A stretch of DNA of 64,000 nt from Kangiella geojedonensis. GTDB lineage: Bacteria > Pseudomonadota > Gammaproteobacteria > Enterobacterales > Kangiellaceae. Position numbers and translations under genes: made by a program. The stretch is taken from contig NZ_CP010975.1 in NCBI RefSeq assembly GCF_000981765.1, forward strand, positions 434,001-498,000. The letters run 5' to 3'. The notes under the pieces are model-generated. The model made no database searches. It was not told the origin of the DNA and saw only the letters and a list, made by a program, of their open reading frames with translations. Within the stretch, counting starts at the first letter, position 1. Each line of letters starts with the position of its first letter. Shown one piece after another: positions 19,158 to 28,079 of this stretch.

Positions 19158-20546
19158 ATGACACAAGATAATCAAAGACCTTCATGGGTTGTTCTAAAGT
19201 TTGGTGGCTCCAGTGTGTCGAGCCTCGATGATTGGAACAACATCGTTCAAATCGTTTCGGATAACCTGCAACAAGGTTTCCGAGTTGCCGTGGTGCACTC
19301 TGCTTTTAAAAATGTCACCAATAGACTTGAGCAGTTAGCACAGTTAGCGGCCAAGAGTGAACATCAAGAGTTACTTGCTGAGTTAAAAGATTACCACCAA
19401 ACAATGGCGAGTCAGCTACAGCTAGAATCTTCGTTATTAACGCCATGGCTGGATTCGTTAGAGACCTCAGCAAAGAAAGTAGCGGAGCATGGAGTCTTAA
19501 CTTCGAAGCTTAGAGCTGAGTTGGTCGCTTATGGTGAGTTACTATCCTCGACCCTAGGGGCCGCGTTTCTTGAACAGCAGTTAAGCAGCGATAAAAAAAC
19601 TCAGTGGCTGGATGCGCGCAAACTGTTTGTGTCAGAAGTTGAAGTCAACAGCAACGTTAATGATCAATACCTCAATGCCGTTTGTCACCCACGTCCTGAT
19701 CACGAGTTGTCACAGCAGTGGGCAGATAGCTACGATGTGGTGTTAACTCAAGGCTTTATCGCCAGTAACGAAGCCGGTGAAACCGTATTGCTTGGCCGAG
19801 AAGGCTCGGACACTTCGGCGTCGTATGTGGCGGCGCTGCTAGAAGCGAAAAAACTAGAAATATGGACTGACGTGGCAGGCATGTTCACCACGGATCCAAA
19901 TAAGTTAAGCGAAGCCAAGAAGCTTGAGCAGATCAGTTACGCCCAAGCTTTTGAAATGGCGGAAGCGGGCGCTAAGGTTTTGCACCCACGATGCTTAAGT
20001 ACGGTCATGCCGTACCACATTCCTGTTGAAATTAAGAATACGCACCAGCCACTTGAGGCGGGAACTTTGATTAATGGTGACGAAAAAGATTCGCGTTGGG
20101 TGAAGTCGATTGCTGTAAAGCAAAAGATTCCTGTGATGACACTGTTGCTAGGTCGTCGTGGTCAACAGCCTGAAACTCTACAAAAAGTATTCACTGTTTT
20201 TAATGAATTAGAGCTTGGCTGTGAGCTGTTGGCTTCGACCAAAGAATCACTAGTCATGGCAGTCGAAACCAGCAACAGCATTCATGGTGAAGATATACTG
20301 AACGAATTGTCGGTAAAGCTGGCTGAAATGTGTCGCAGTGTTTTATTGTCGCACAGCGCAATCATTACGCTAGTCGGCTGCCAATCGAGCCAAGCCCTGT
20401 GGCACTTGCTACAAATCGACGCAGAGCTCCCAGACCAATGGCTACTCCTTAGCCACACTTCAAGCGATCAACACTTATCATTCCTCGTCAGTGATGATGA
20501 CGCTTTGGATATACTGAAATTACTGCATGGACATTTAATACAATAA
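19158..20546 (+). CDS. Aspartate kinase, resembling the kinase half of LysAC fusions
   Basis: Phosphorylates aspartate, the first step towards lysine, threonine and methionine. The 462-residue protein has the amino-acid kinase start VVLKFGGSSVSSLDDW, the catalytic block VLLGREGSDTSASYVA near residue 215, and EIWTDVAGMFTTDPN near 240. MAEAGAKVLHPR follows. Residues from about 315 form the ACT-type regulatory tail (VMTLLLGRRGQQPETL). The N-terminal WVVLKFGG and overall spacing remind me of the kinase half of the fused aspartate kinase-diaminopimelate decarboxylase of Xanthomonadales, but here the protein ends before any decarboxylase. Pathway identity is firm; feedback specificity cannot be read. 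Confidence 0.88.
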   Translation: MTQDNQRPSWVVLKFGGSSVSSLDDWNNIVQIVSDNLQQGFRVAVVHSAFKNVTNRLEQLAQLAAKSEHQELLAELKDYHQTMASQLQLESSLLTPWLDSLETSAKKVAEHGVLTSKLRAELVAYGELLSSTLGAAFLEQQLSSDKKTQWLDARKLFVSEVEVNSNVNDQYLNAVCHPRPDHELSQQWADSYDVVLTQGFIASNEAGETVLLGREGSDTSASYVAALLEAKKLEIWTDVAGMFTTDPNKLSEAKKLEQISYAQAFEMAEAGAKVLHPRCLSTVMPYHIPVEIKNTHQPLEAGTLINGDEKDSRWVKSIAVKQKIPVMTLLLGRRGQQPETLQKVFTVFNELELGCELLASTKESLVMAVETSNSIHGEDILNELSVKLAEMCRSVLLSHSAIITLVGCQSSQALWHLLQIDAELPDQWLLLSHTSSDQHLSFLVSDDDALDILKLLHGHLIQ

Positions 20547-20565
20547 TAAACTAAAGGGTTTTCTA

Positions 20566-21429
20566 ATGGGGAAAAGTATATTTTTCATATCTACATTGTT
20601 TTTATTGTCACAAACAGCAAACTCAACTGAGCTACGTCATGGAGTGACTTTTGAGGCTCCAGATGTGGCAAGCGAATTAAATCCCTGCAAGTTGCCAAGT
20701 CCAAGTAGAGGAATGTTGCCAATTACCTTTTATTCTGATGATGAAGGTTTAACGTTAAAGTTTTATCTATTGGACGATAAAGCATTCCCTAGCAATGAAG
20801 TGTTAACGTCAAATCTTCAAAAAAAGTTGGAAAAGAGCTATGAGAAGGTAGAGTTAGGCTCAAAAGATTTTAGCGAGTATTTCGATTATGTAGAAACGGG
20901 TAGCTTCTCTCCAAGTGGTGCAGGGCTTGCAACATACTTTTCAAAAGAGCGTAATGGTTGGAGGCTGATGCTTGAGGCTGGCTTTATGGGCAAAGAGCAT
21001 AAGGCGATGATCAATCGTTTTCTCAAAACAGTTGAGTTTCAAGATGCTTTTGGTTCCGTAAGGAGTACTAATCTGGATATGTCTAAATGGTCTGATTCTG
21101 CCTCTGGTTTTGTCCCCCATTGTGGTGACAGCGGAAATCCTAAAATTATTTTTAGTCAACCCTTAAAGTACCCCGCTAAGGCCCATTTAAGAGGTTATGA
21201 AACCAGTGTTGATGTTGATCTTGATATCGATGAAGAGGGATTTGTAACTGACATAAGGTTTAATGAAGACTCTTGGAAAGATGATTACTTTAAAGAGTCC
21301 GTCAACCATTATCTAAAGAACGCACGATTTCAAGTGAAATTGGAGAATGGAAAGCCCGTTATTCAGAAAAGTTTAAAGAATAAATATAATTTTGAGATTC
21401 AGGCTTCCAGTAGAACAAGGCGTAGGTAA
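20566..21429 (+). CDS. Secreted protein with C-terminal TonB-C-like domain
   Basis: Function unknown. The 287-residue protein starts with a signal peptide (about 1-20, ending near QTANS). A unique region with two cysteines (Cys41 and Cys186) follows. At about 195-278 comes a stretch built like the TonB C-terminal domain: SQPLKYPAKAHLRGYE, alternating strands VDVDLDIDEEGFVTDI, then FQVKLENGKPVI and YNFEI. It lacks the N-terminal anchor and Pro-rich linker of a true energy transducer, so it is more likely a periplasmic protein that borrowed the fold. It is AT-richer than its neighbours. It starts 19 bases after the aspartate kinase stop and ends at a strong terminator. Confidence 0.7.
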   Translation: MGKSIFFISTLFLLSQTANSTELRHGVTFEAPDVASELNPCKLPSPSRGMLPITFYSDDEGLTLKFYLLDDKAFPSNEVLTSNLQKKLEKSYEKVELGSKDFSEYFDYVETGSFSPSGAGLATYFSKERNGWRLMLEAGFMGKEHKAMINRFLKTVEFQDAFGSVRSTNLDMSKWSDSASGFVPHCGDSGNPKIIFSQPLKYPAKAHLRGYETSVDVDLDIDEEGFVTDIRFNEDSWKDDYFKESVNHYLKNARFQVKLENGKPVIQKSLKNKYNFEIQASSRTRRR

Positions 21430-21436
21430 TAGATAA

Positions 21437-21460
21437 AAAAGGCGCTGAAAAGCGCCTTTT
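21437..21460. terminator. Bidirectional intrinsic terminator
   Basis: AAAAGGCGCT and AGCGCCTTTT form a 10-bp perfect stem around a GAAA loop, with A and T tracts on either side. It lies between the convergent TonB-C-like gene and nfuA and can serve both. Confidence 0.92.
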
Positions 21461-21481
21461 TAAACTATTAACTAATGAAAA

Positions 21482-22060
21482 TTAGTAATAGGGATTTTCA
21501 CCTGCGGCGTGTTCTGTGACGTCTTTTACGCCTTTGACTTCAGGGACTTTTTCCATCAAGGTTTTTTCGATACCTTCTTTCAGCGTGACGTCGACCATGC
21601 CACAGCCTTGGCAACCGCCGCCGAATTGAAGTACCGCGATACCGTCGTCGGTAAACTCAGTTAGAGCGACTTGACCGCCGTGGTTAGCGAGTTCTGGGTT
21701 GATCTCAGACTCTAAGTAGTAACGAATACGATCAACTGCCGGTGCGTCGTCATCAACCTTACGCGCTTTGGCGTTGGGTGCTTTTAAGGTTAACTGACCG
21801 CCGGTTGCTTCTTTCTGGTAGTCAATTTCGGCTTCTTCTAAGTAAGGCGCGCTGTCTTCATCAACAAACGCTGAGAAACCTTCAAATTTAAGCTCGGTAT
21901 CGTTATCTTCAACTGCATCGGGTGGGCAGTAAGATACACCACATTCTGCATGAGCTGTGCCAGGGTTGACCACGAATACGCGGATGCCTGTATTTTCATC
22001 TTCTTGCCCAGCAAGTAAGCGGCGAAAGTGTTCTTGTGCTGCTTCTGAAACATTAATCAT
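21482..22060 (-). CDS. nfuA: Fe-S cluster carrier NfuA
   Basis: Cytoplasmic carrier that delivers [4Fe-4S] clusters to target enzymes, including biotin and lipoate synthases in related bacteria. The 192-residue protein has an N-terminal degenerate A-type domain (about 1-95, with Cys40 and Cys45 in AECGVSYC). The C-terminal Nfu domain carries the cluster ligands Cys150 and Cys153 in [13 protein letters not shown]. Length and Cys positions closely match E. coli NfuA. The biotin synthase encoded about 12 kb away is an expected client. Confidence 0.96.
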   Translation of the reverse strand: MINVSEAAQEHFRRLLAGQEDENTGIRVFVVNPGTAHAECGVSYCPPDAVEDNDTELKFEGFSAFVDEDSAPYLEEAEIDYQKEATGGQLTLKAPNAKARKVDDDAPAVDRIRYYLESEINPELANHGGQVALTEFTDDGIAVLQFGGGCQGCGMVDVTLKEGIEKTLMEKVPEVKGVKDVTEHAAGENPYY

Positions 22061-22180
22061 ATATAACTAAACCGTTTTGCTATCAGTAAATCTATTCATT
22101 TTCCTAGTATACCGTATGTGAGGGCTTGCAGCGATAATTGCAACCGTTAGAATGAAGAAAACGACTAAAAATTGCTGACA

Positions 22181-24721
22181 ATGGCTTCTGTATTAAAAAT
22201 TAAGATATTTCTATTAGTATTAATAACTTGCGTAACATACTCCCTACAGTCCAAGGGCGACGAGCCGACATTGGATTATTACTTCAATCAATCCATAGAG
22301 TATTCCGATGATGTTTTAACGCCAAAAGACATTTTGGGGCACCAAGTGGGCACTTGGCATGTGCGTCCCGATCAGTCTTTATCTTATTTCCAATCCTTGT
22401 CTCACCTCTCAGACAAGGTCGCTTTGAAAGAAATTGGCCGCACTCATGAGAACCGCCCATTAATCACGGCTTATATTTCCTCTCCTGAGAATATTGCACG
22501 TTTAGACGAGATTAAAGCTGCGCGTAATGATTTAGAGGATTATCAAGGACCTAACTTGGTTTGGCTGGGTTACTCTGTGCACGGTAACGAGGCCAGTGGT
22601 GCCAATGCGGCGCTATTGGTGGCTTATCGTTTAGCTGCTTCAAAAGAGCCTTGGGTTCAGAAGTTACTCGACAACACGGTAGTTATGATTGATCCCATGC
22701 TGAATCCTGATGGCATGGGGCGCTTTGCGCACTGGGTGAATAGTTATAAGGGCAAACAGTTGGTGAGTGACGCTAACTCAATGGAGCACACTGAAGCTTG
22801 GCCACAAGGACGTACCAACCACTACTGGTTCGATCTAAACCGTGACTGGTTACTGCTACAACATCCCGAAAGTCAGGCGAGAGCGAAGCATTTTTATGAA
22901 TGGCGACCGCATATTGTGGGTGATTTTCATGAAATGAGCACAAATTCGACCTATTTTTTCCAGCCCGGCGTACCAAGTCGTCAGAACCCACTGACCTCAG
23001 AAGCAAATTTCGATTTAACGGCGGATATTGCAGAATTCCACGCCAAGGCACTGGATGATTTAGGCGCGGCTTATTACAGCAAAGAAGGCTTCGATGACTT
23101 TTATTACGGCAAAGGTTCTACGTTCCCCGACATTAACGGTGGCGTAGGGATTTTATTCGAGCAGGCCAGTTCTCGAGGCCATTTACAAGAGTCGGTCAAT
23201 GGTGATTTAAGTTTCCCGTACGCCATTCGTAACCAAGTCGCAACCTCATTTTCGACCTTAAAAGCGTCGCTCTCGATGAAGGATAAGCTACAGAGCTATC
23301 AACGTGACTTCTTTGCTGGGCGCGGTGAAGCGGCCGCTGATGATTCGGTTAAGGGGGTCATTTTCACTTCTCAAGACAAAGGTCGTCTGCAAGAATTCTT
23401 GCGTATTCTTGAGAGTCATCAGGTCGCCGTTCGCCAAGTGGACGACTCAATAAAAGTGAATGGCACTTCCTACTCGGCTGATTCGTCGTATGTGGTGAAT
23501 TTTAATCAGCAGCAATATGGGCTGATTAAAGCCATGTTCGAGACTCGTAAAAAGTTTAAAGATAATACGTTCTACGATGTGTCAGCATGGACATTGCCAT
23601 TGGCTTTTAACGTCGAGTTTACTCATCTTGACCGTGGGGACTTGTCTGATGTTAGCTCGAAAGAGCTGCAAGAATTTGGGCAAGGTCGTTGGAACGGTAG
23701 CCAGAATCCAGTCGCAGCGATTATTCCGTGGGATAATTTTAATGCGGCTAAAGGGTTGAGCCGTGTGTTGAAAAAAGGTGTTCGCGCTAAAGTGAGCACC
23801 AAAAGCTTTAGCCTTAAGGTAGGCAATGATGAGCGAAAGTTTTCCGCTGGCGCCTTGGTTGTTCAACTTCCAGCGAATTCTGAGAAAAAAACCAAAGCCG
23901 TTGCAGCGATCAAACGTGCTTTTCTGGAAGCTGGCGTTGATGTCTATGGTGTTGATTCGGGTTTAGCCTTAAACGGTGTTGATTTGGGCAGTCCGAGCAT
24001 TGAACCCATTGCTATGCCGCGACCTTTATTATTGATTGGTGGCGAAGTGTCGCCGTATGAAGCGGGTGAAATGTGGCATTTATTGGATACACGAGTTGAA
24101 GTGCCACTTTCCATGCAGCATGCAAACCATGTTGATTTCACAAAAATCGATCGCTATAGCCATTTAATTTTAGTTAATGGTTTTTATGCCGACTTAAAAC
24201 CTGAGGAGCATCAGTCTTTAATCGAATGGATCTCTGAAGGGGGAACTTTAGTGGTCACGCGCACTGCAGCTGAGTGGGCTATTCGTAACCAGTTAGTGGA
24301 CTTCCAAGTTGAAGTAGAAGAGCAGCCAAAGCCAGAAGGACATGACTTTAGCCACCGTGATGACGTGATTGCTAAGGGTATTATTGGCGGAGCCATCTAT
24401 CAAGCTGACTTAGATAATAGCCACCCACTGGCGTATGGCTTGACCAAAGATACGATAGCGTTTACCAAGGCCGGTACACAGGTGTTGAAACCAGCGACTC
24501 AAGACTTTGTCACGGTAGCGACCTATACCGACACGCCTTTGGCTGCAGGTTATACCTCCGAAGAAAACGTGAATCGCATAAAAAATACGCCAGCTGTCTT
24601 GGCTCAGCGCCTAGAACGTGGCAGTATCATAGTGTTTAACGACAATCCAGTTTTTCGGGGCTATTGGCTTGGTTCGGCGCGTTTGATGGTCAATAGTTTG
24701 TTTTTCAGCAGAGTCTTTTAA
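22181..24721 (+). CDS. Secreted M14-family zinc carboxypeptidase
   Basis: Predicted exported metallopeptidase of 846 residues. A signal peptide covers about 1-24. The M14 catalytic region spans about 80-380. The zinc motif HxxE is HGNE at residues 134-137, preceded by ENRPLITAYIS, with MLNPDGMGRF, DLNRDW and the ligand-type DFHEMS downstream. The C-terminal half beyond about 560 resembles a glutamine-amidotransferase-like or beta-rich accessory region (LLLIGGEVSPYEAGEMW). I chose the ATG at 22181; a TTG nine bases earlier is in frame, but neither has a strong ribosome-binding site. The next gene, 53 bases on, is another secreted metalloprotease, so the pair probably degrades environmental or envelope protein. 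Exact specificity unknown. Confidence 0.88.
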   Translation: MASVLKIKIFLLVLITCVTYSLQSKGDEPTLDYYFNQSIEYSDDVLTPKDILGHQVGTWHVRPDQSLSYFQSLSHLSDKVALKEIGRTHENRPLITAYISSPENIARLDEIKAARNDLEDYQGPNLVWLGYSVHGNEASGANAALLVAYRLAASKEPWVQKLLDNTVVMIDPMLNPDGMGRFAHWVNSYKGKQLVSDANSMEHTEAWPQGRTNHYWFDLNRDWLLLQHPESQARAKHFYEWRPHIVGDFHEMSTNSTYFFQPGVPSRQNPLTSEANFDLTADIAEFHAKALDDLGAAYYSKEGFDDFYYGKGSTFPDINGGVGILFEQASSRGHLQESVNGDLSFPYAIRNQVATSFSTLKASLSMKDKLQSYQRDFFAGRGEAAADDSVKGVIFTSQDKGRLQEFLRILESHQVAVRQVDDSIKVNGTSYSADSSYVVNFNQQQYGLIKAMFETRKKFKDNTFYDVSAWTLPLAFNVEFTHLDRGDLSDVSSKELQEFGQGRWNGSQNPVAAIIPWDNFNAAKGLSRVLKKGVRAKVSTKSFSLKVGNDERKFSAGALVVQLPANSEKKTKAVAAIKRAFLEAGVDVYGVDSGLALNGVDLGSPSIEPIAMPRPLLLIGGEVSPYEAGEMWHLLDTRVEVPLSMQHANHVDFTKIDRYSHLILVNGFYADLKPEEHQSLIEWISEGGTLVVTRTAAEWAIRNQLVDFQVEVEEQPKPEGHDFSHRDDVIAKGIIGGAIYQADLDNSHPLAYGLTKDTIAFTKAGTQVLKPATQDFVTVATYTDTPLAAGYTSEENVNRIKNTPAVLAQRLERGSIIVFNDNPVFRGYWLGSARLMVNSLFFSRVF

Positions 24722-24774
24722 TCATCGACTTTTGCAACATCATGAATGCTAAGAAAATATAAAGGGAATCGCTC

Positions 24775-27156
24775 ATGCGACGTGTACTTCAGTCTATTTT
24801 TATTGCGCTAGTTTGCCTTGCCTGCGTGAGCGTCAATGCGGCTAGCTGGTCAGAAATTCGAAATCAATCGAGTCGTGTTAACGGTTTTGTGCCGTATCAG
24901 GTCAGCAACAGCCAAGGAAAAATTTGGCTGGAGGTCAGTGAGTTTGAGCAGCCCTTTATCATGTTTACCGGTCTGCCCTACGGCATCGGTTCCAATGATA
25001 TAGGCCTTGACCGTGGTCAAATGGGACAAAGTCGATTGGTGCAGTTTGAAAAGTATGGCGATAAGATTTTTCTTAAGCAGTTAAACACTAGATATCGTGC
25101 TGACACGGATAATCAAGCGGAACGATCGTCGGTAGAGCAGGCTTTCGCTAGCTCAGTGCTTTATGGCTTTAAAGTTGAAGCGCGATCGGGTAAACGTCAT
25201 TTAATTGATATGACGCCATTTCTTCTACAAGATTTGCATGGTGTCGGGCAGCGTTTGCAGGCGACTAATCAAGGCTCCTATGGGGTTGATACATCTCGCT
25301 CAGCTTTAGTGACTCAGGACAGCAAAAACTTCCCTAGAAATACGGTGTTCGAGGCGATTCTGACGTTCAAAGGCTCGAACCCTGGTGAGTATGTTCGTCA
25401 AGTGACGCCTTCGCCAGATGCGATTACTGTGCAACAACAGGTTCAATTTGTGGCGTTACCGGATGACGGTTACCAACCTCGTCAATTTCACCCTAAGAGC
25501 GGTTTCTTTGAATTGACCTATGCTGATTATGCAACACCAATCACGGAGAGTTTAGAGAAAAAACTGATTTACCGTCACCGTATTACGCGTGATAAAGACG
25601 GCAACATCGAACCCATAACTTATTACCTCGACCCTGGAGCGCCAGAGCCCGTTCGAACCGCTTTATTGGACGGTGCAAAGTGGTGGGGGGATGCCTTTGC
25701 GGCTGCCGGCTTAGAAGGTGCCTATGAGGTTAAGATGTTGCCAGAAGACGCTGATCCTTTAGACGTTCGTTATAACGTCATTCAATGGGTTCATCGCGCG
25801 ACTCGTGGCTGGTCTTATGGCATGGTGATGGCTGACCCTCGGACAGGTGAGATCCTTAAAGGGCATGTGACCTTAGGTTCATTACGTGTTCGTCAGGACT
25901 TGTTGATAGCTAACGCACTGACCGGCTCTGCGACCAATGGTGAAAAACAGCAAAAAGCATTAGACATGGCGTTAGCGCGTATTCGCCAATTGTCAGCTCA
26001 TGAAGTCGGGCATACGTTAGGCATTGCTCATAACTTCTCAGCTAGCGTCAATAATCGCGCATCAGTAATGGATTACCCTCACCCACTAGTAACCTTGAAT
26101 AACGGTGATATTTCTTTAGCGAATGCTTACGCTGAGGGTATTGGTCGTTGGGACATCGAAACGGTTCGTTACGGTTATGCTGAATTTGAAGAAGGCAAAG
26201 AAGAAGAGGCGCTACGTCAAATCGTGCGCGACGCCAGCTCAAAAGGCTTGTTCTTTATTTCCGACGCCGATGCTCGTCCGCAAGGCGGCTCGCAAGCTGA
26301 GGCGCACCTTTGGGACAATGGCGCTGACCCTGCGCAAGAACTTAGTCGTGTACTCCAAGTTCGTCAACAAGCGTTGCAGAACTTTGGGCATGCTAACCTG
26401 AAAGACGGGCAGCCCTATTCGGAATTGGCCGAGACTTTAGTGCCGCTGTATTTATTCCATCGCTATCAAGTTGAAGCCGCGGTTAAACTGCTGGGCGGTG
26501 TGCATTTTGAGTACAGCGTAAAAGGCGATAGCTATAAACCGGTACGTCCTGTGTCAAAAGAACAACAGGATGCGGCGCTAGAAATGCTGCTATCGACGCT
26601 TACTGTAGAGCAGTTACAGTTACCGGATCACATCTTGAGCATGATTCCACCAAAGGCTTACGGTTATTACAAGAACCGTGAAAGCTTTCCGAGCCAAACG
26701 GGTTCTAGTTTAGACCCTGTGGCTATGGCTGATGTGGCGGCGCAACATACCTTGAAATTGATGTTGAACCCAGAACGATTGGCTCGTTTACTACAGCAAA
26801 AAGCTCAAGCCACAGAACAGTTAGGTCTGGAAGAGATGCTCAGTGAGTTATTAGTGGCGACGTTGCGTAGCAATGAAAGTCAGGGGTTAGGGGCATTAAT
26901 TCAGCAACGCGTGGATTACCTGACGGTAAAGCACATCTTAATGGCGGCTTCTAACCCGAAGGCTTCACCCGAAGTACGTGCTCACCTACATAATGAAATT
27001 GGTAAACTGGGTGCCTGGTTAGTCACTCAAGCTAAGCGCAACCCTGTGCGTTACTTGTGGCTTAAGTCCTTGGTGGATAAGTATCAAGCAGGTGACTTTG
27101 AAGTTGATTACGTTAAACCGTTAGAGATACCGCCAGGCTCTCCTATTGGTCAGTAA
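24775..27156 (+). CDS. Secreted zinc-dependent metalloprotease (DUF5117/DUF4953 type)
   Basis: Predicted secreted metzincin-like protease of 793 residues. It has a signal peptide (about 1-22, ending VNAA), a DUF5117-type beta domain, and then the zinc site HEVGHTLGIAH with His409, Glu410, His413 and His419. A downstream SVMDYPHP forms the Met-turn expected of metzincins. The C-terminal DUF4953 region is helical with MIPPKAYGYY. A GGAAT site lies just before the ATG. It follows the M14 gene in the same direction and ends at a good terminator, so the two likely form a unit. Physiological substrate unknown. Confidence 0.88.
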   Translation: MRRVLQSIFIALVCLACVSVNAASWSEIRNQSSRVNGFVPYQVSNSQGKIWLEVSEFEQPFIMFTGLPYGIGSNDIGLDRGQMGQSRLVQFEKYGDKIFLKQLNTRYRADTDNQAERSSVEQAFASSVLYGFKVEARSGKRHLIDMTPFLLQDLHGVGQRLQATNQGSYGVDTSRSALVTQDSKNFPRNTVFEAILTFKGSNPGEYVRQVTPSPDAITVQQQVQFVALPDDGYQPRQFHPKSGFFELTYADYATPITESLEKKLIYRHRITRDKDGNIEPITYYLDPGAPEPVRTALLDGAKWWGDAFAAAGLEGAYEVKMLPEDADPLDVRYNVIQWVHRATRGWSYGMVMADPRTGEILKGHVTLGSLRVRQDLLIANALTGSATNGEKQQKALDMALARIRQLSAHEVGHTLGIAHNFSASVNNRASVMDYPHPLVTLNNGDISLANAYAEGIGRWDIETVRYGYAEFEEGKEEEALRQIVRDASSKGLFFISDADARPQGGSQAEAHLWDNGADPAQELSRVLQVRQQALQNFGHANLKDGQPYSELAETLVPLYLFHRYQVEAAVKLLGGVHFEYSVKGDSYKPVRPVSKEQQDAALEMLLSTLTVEQLQLPDHILSMIPPKAYGYYKNRESFPSQTGSSLDPVAMADVAAQHTLKLMLNPERLARLLQQKAQATEQLGLEEMLSELLVATLRSNESQGLGALIQQRVDYLTVKHILMAASNPKASPEVRAHLHNEIGKLGAWLVTQAKRNPVRYLWLKSLVDKYQAGDFEVDYVKPLEIPPGSPIGQ

Positions 27157-27183
27157 TTCTGAGTCGTACATTGAGTCGTAAAA

Positions 27184-27210
27184 AAAGAAGCCGCGTAAAG
27201 CGGCTTTTTA
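27184..27210 (+). terminator. Intrinsic terminator after the metalloprotease gene
   Basis: AAGCCGC and GCGGCTT pair around GTAAA, preceded by an A run and followed by TTTTTA. It ends the two-gene peptidase unit. Confidence 0.9.
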
Positions 27211-27212
27211 AA

Positions 27213-27338
27213 TGACGCTATCTGTTCGAATAAGCTTTAGAAAGCGTCAGGAGAGAAAAAGCTGATCTTGAGAGTGGGGAGTCGGATAACACTAAGGGGG
27301 TATGTGTCAGGGGAACTTAATATCCGAACCTCTCAAGA
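27213..27338. ncRNA. Candidate structured RNA element in a convergent intergenic region
   Basis: Two independent inverted repeats lie between the metalloprotease terminator and the end of the His/Arg-rich gene. TGACGCT (27213-27219) pairs with AGCGTCA (27243-27249). A nested pair follows: TCTTGAGAG (27266-27274) with CTCTCAAGA (27330-27338), and inside it TCGGATA (27282-27288) with TATCCGA (27321-27327); ACAC and GTGT at 27289-27292 and 27304-27307 can extend the inner helix. No coding frame explains it. Read on the minus strand, the outer stem is followed by TCAGCTTTTTC, which could be a terminator, so it may be the 3' end of the His/Arg-rich transcript or a small RNA. Confidence 0.4.
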
Positions 27339-27366
27339 CCAGGAAACACTCAATACTTCATGTCGC

Positions 27367-27930
27367 TTACCAACCTAAAACTGAACCAAGGATGATACCT
27401 ACTGCTAGCGGCTCCCAATAACGGTGGTGACAATATCTTGTATGGATATGGTGTCTTGGGAACGGGTGGTAATAACCACCGTAGTAATACCAATCCTGAC
27501 CTAAGTAATAAACATTCACCGGATAGGTTCTTGGGTGATAATGTTTATAACGGTAGTGCTTATAACGTGGACGGTGGTGATTACGGTAGCGATCATGGCT
27601 ACGATAATGACGTCTATCATGTGATGCATGACGACGATCGTTGTCACGATAGCGATACTCTTTTCTATCATCGCGACGAGCATCTCTGCGGTCGTGACGG
27701 CTGCTGTGGCGGTCAGCATCGGCGCGTCGATCAAACCCACGATTACTTTCATGCTGTCGGTTACCGCGATGGCTGTTGCCGCCTTGTCTATTGCCACGGT
27801 CATGAGCATTGCCTGAGCTGTAACTGGACCCTCTATCTGCCTTTGGGCCTTTATGTTCTTTGGCCTCACCGACTTGTGAGAATCCCAGTAACAGGGATGC
27901 AGTTATTGCTGATATGATGACTTTATTCAT
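27367..27930 (-). CDS. Secreted His/Arg/Tyr-rich protein, RcnB-like composition
   Basis: Function unknown. The 187-residue protein starts with a signal peptide (about 1-22, ending VGEA) and then a low-complexity basic region with many HDRR, DRRH and HYR units. Next is a folded-looking tail with NVYYLGQDWYYYGGYYHP and the hydrophobic C-terminus GIILGSVLGW. The composition recalls RcnB and other periplasmic metal-related proteins, but I see no clear domain match. The ATG at 27930 has GGAG ten bases upstream; an earlier in-frame start would lengthen the signal peptide unusually. The high His content suggests metal or anion binding, as inference only. Confidence 0.7.
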   Translation of the reverse strand: MNKVIISAITASLLLGFSQVGEAKEHKGPKADRGSSYSSGNAHDRGNRQGGNSHRGNRQHESNRGFDRRADADRHSSRHDRRDARRDDRKEYRYRDNDRRHASHDRRHYRSHDRYRNHHRPRYKHYRYKHYHPRTYPVNVYYLGQDWYYYGGYYHPFPRHHIHTRYCHHRYWEPLAVGIILGSVLGW

Positions 27931-28079
27931 GGCTAACTCCTCGAAAAACACTATAATACGGTTACGAGTGAGTGGGGTGATTTGTTATGATGACCTTGCT
28001 CATTCGTTATCAGCTACTATATAAAATGTAAACTGAATTATTACTGAACATAATTTATACACTGAATAAGGACCTACCT

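Noticed and set aside
27438-27917. Long plus-strand open frame (159 codons) antisense to the His/Arg-rich gene
   Set aside because: Its repetitive content is the mirror of the Arg/His codons on the minus strand; the minus frame has a signal peptide and ribosome-binding site, this one has neither.
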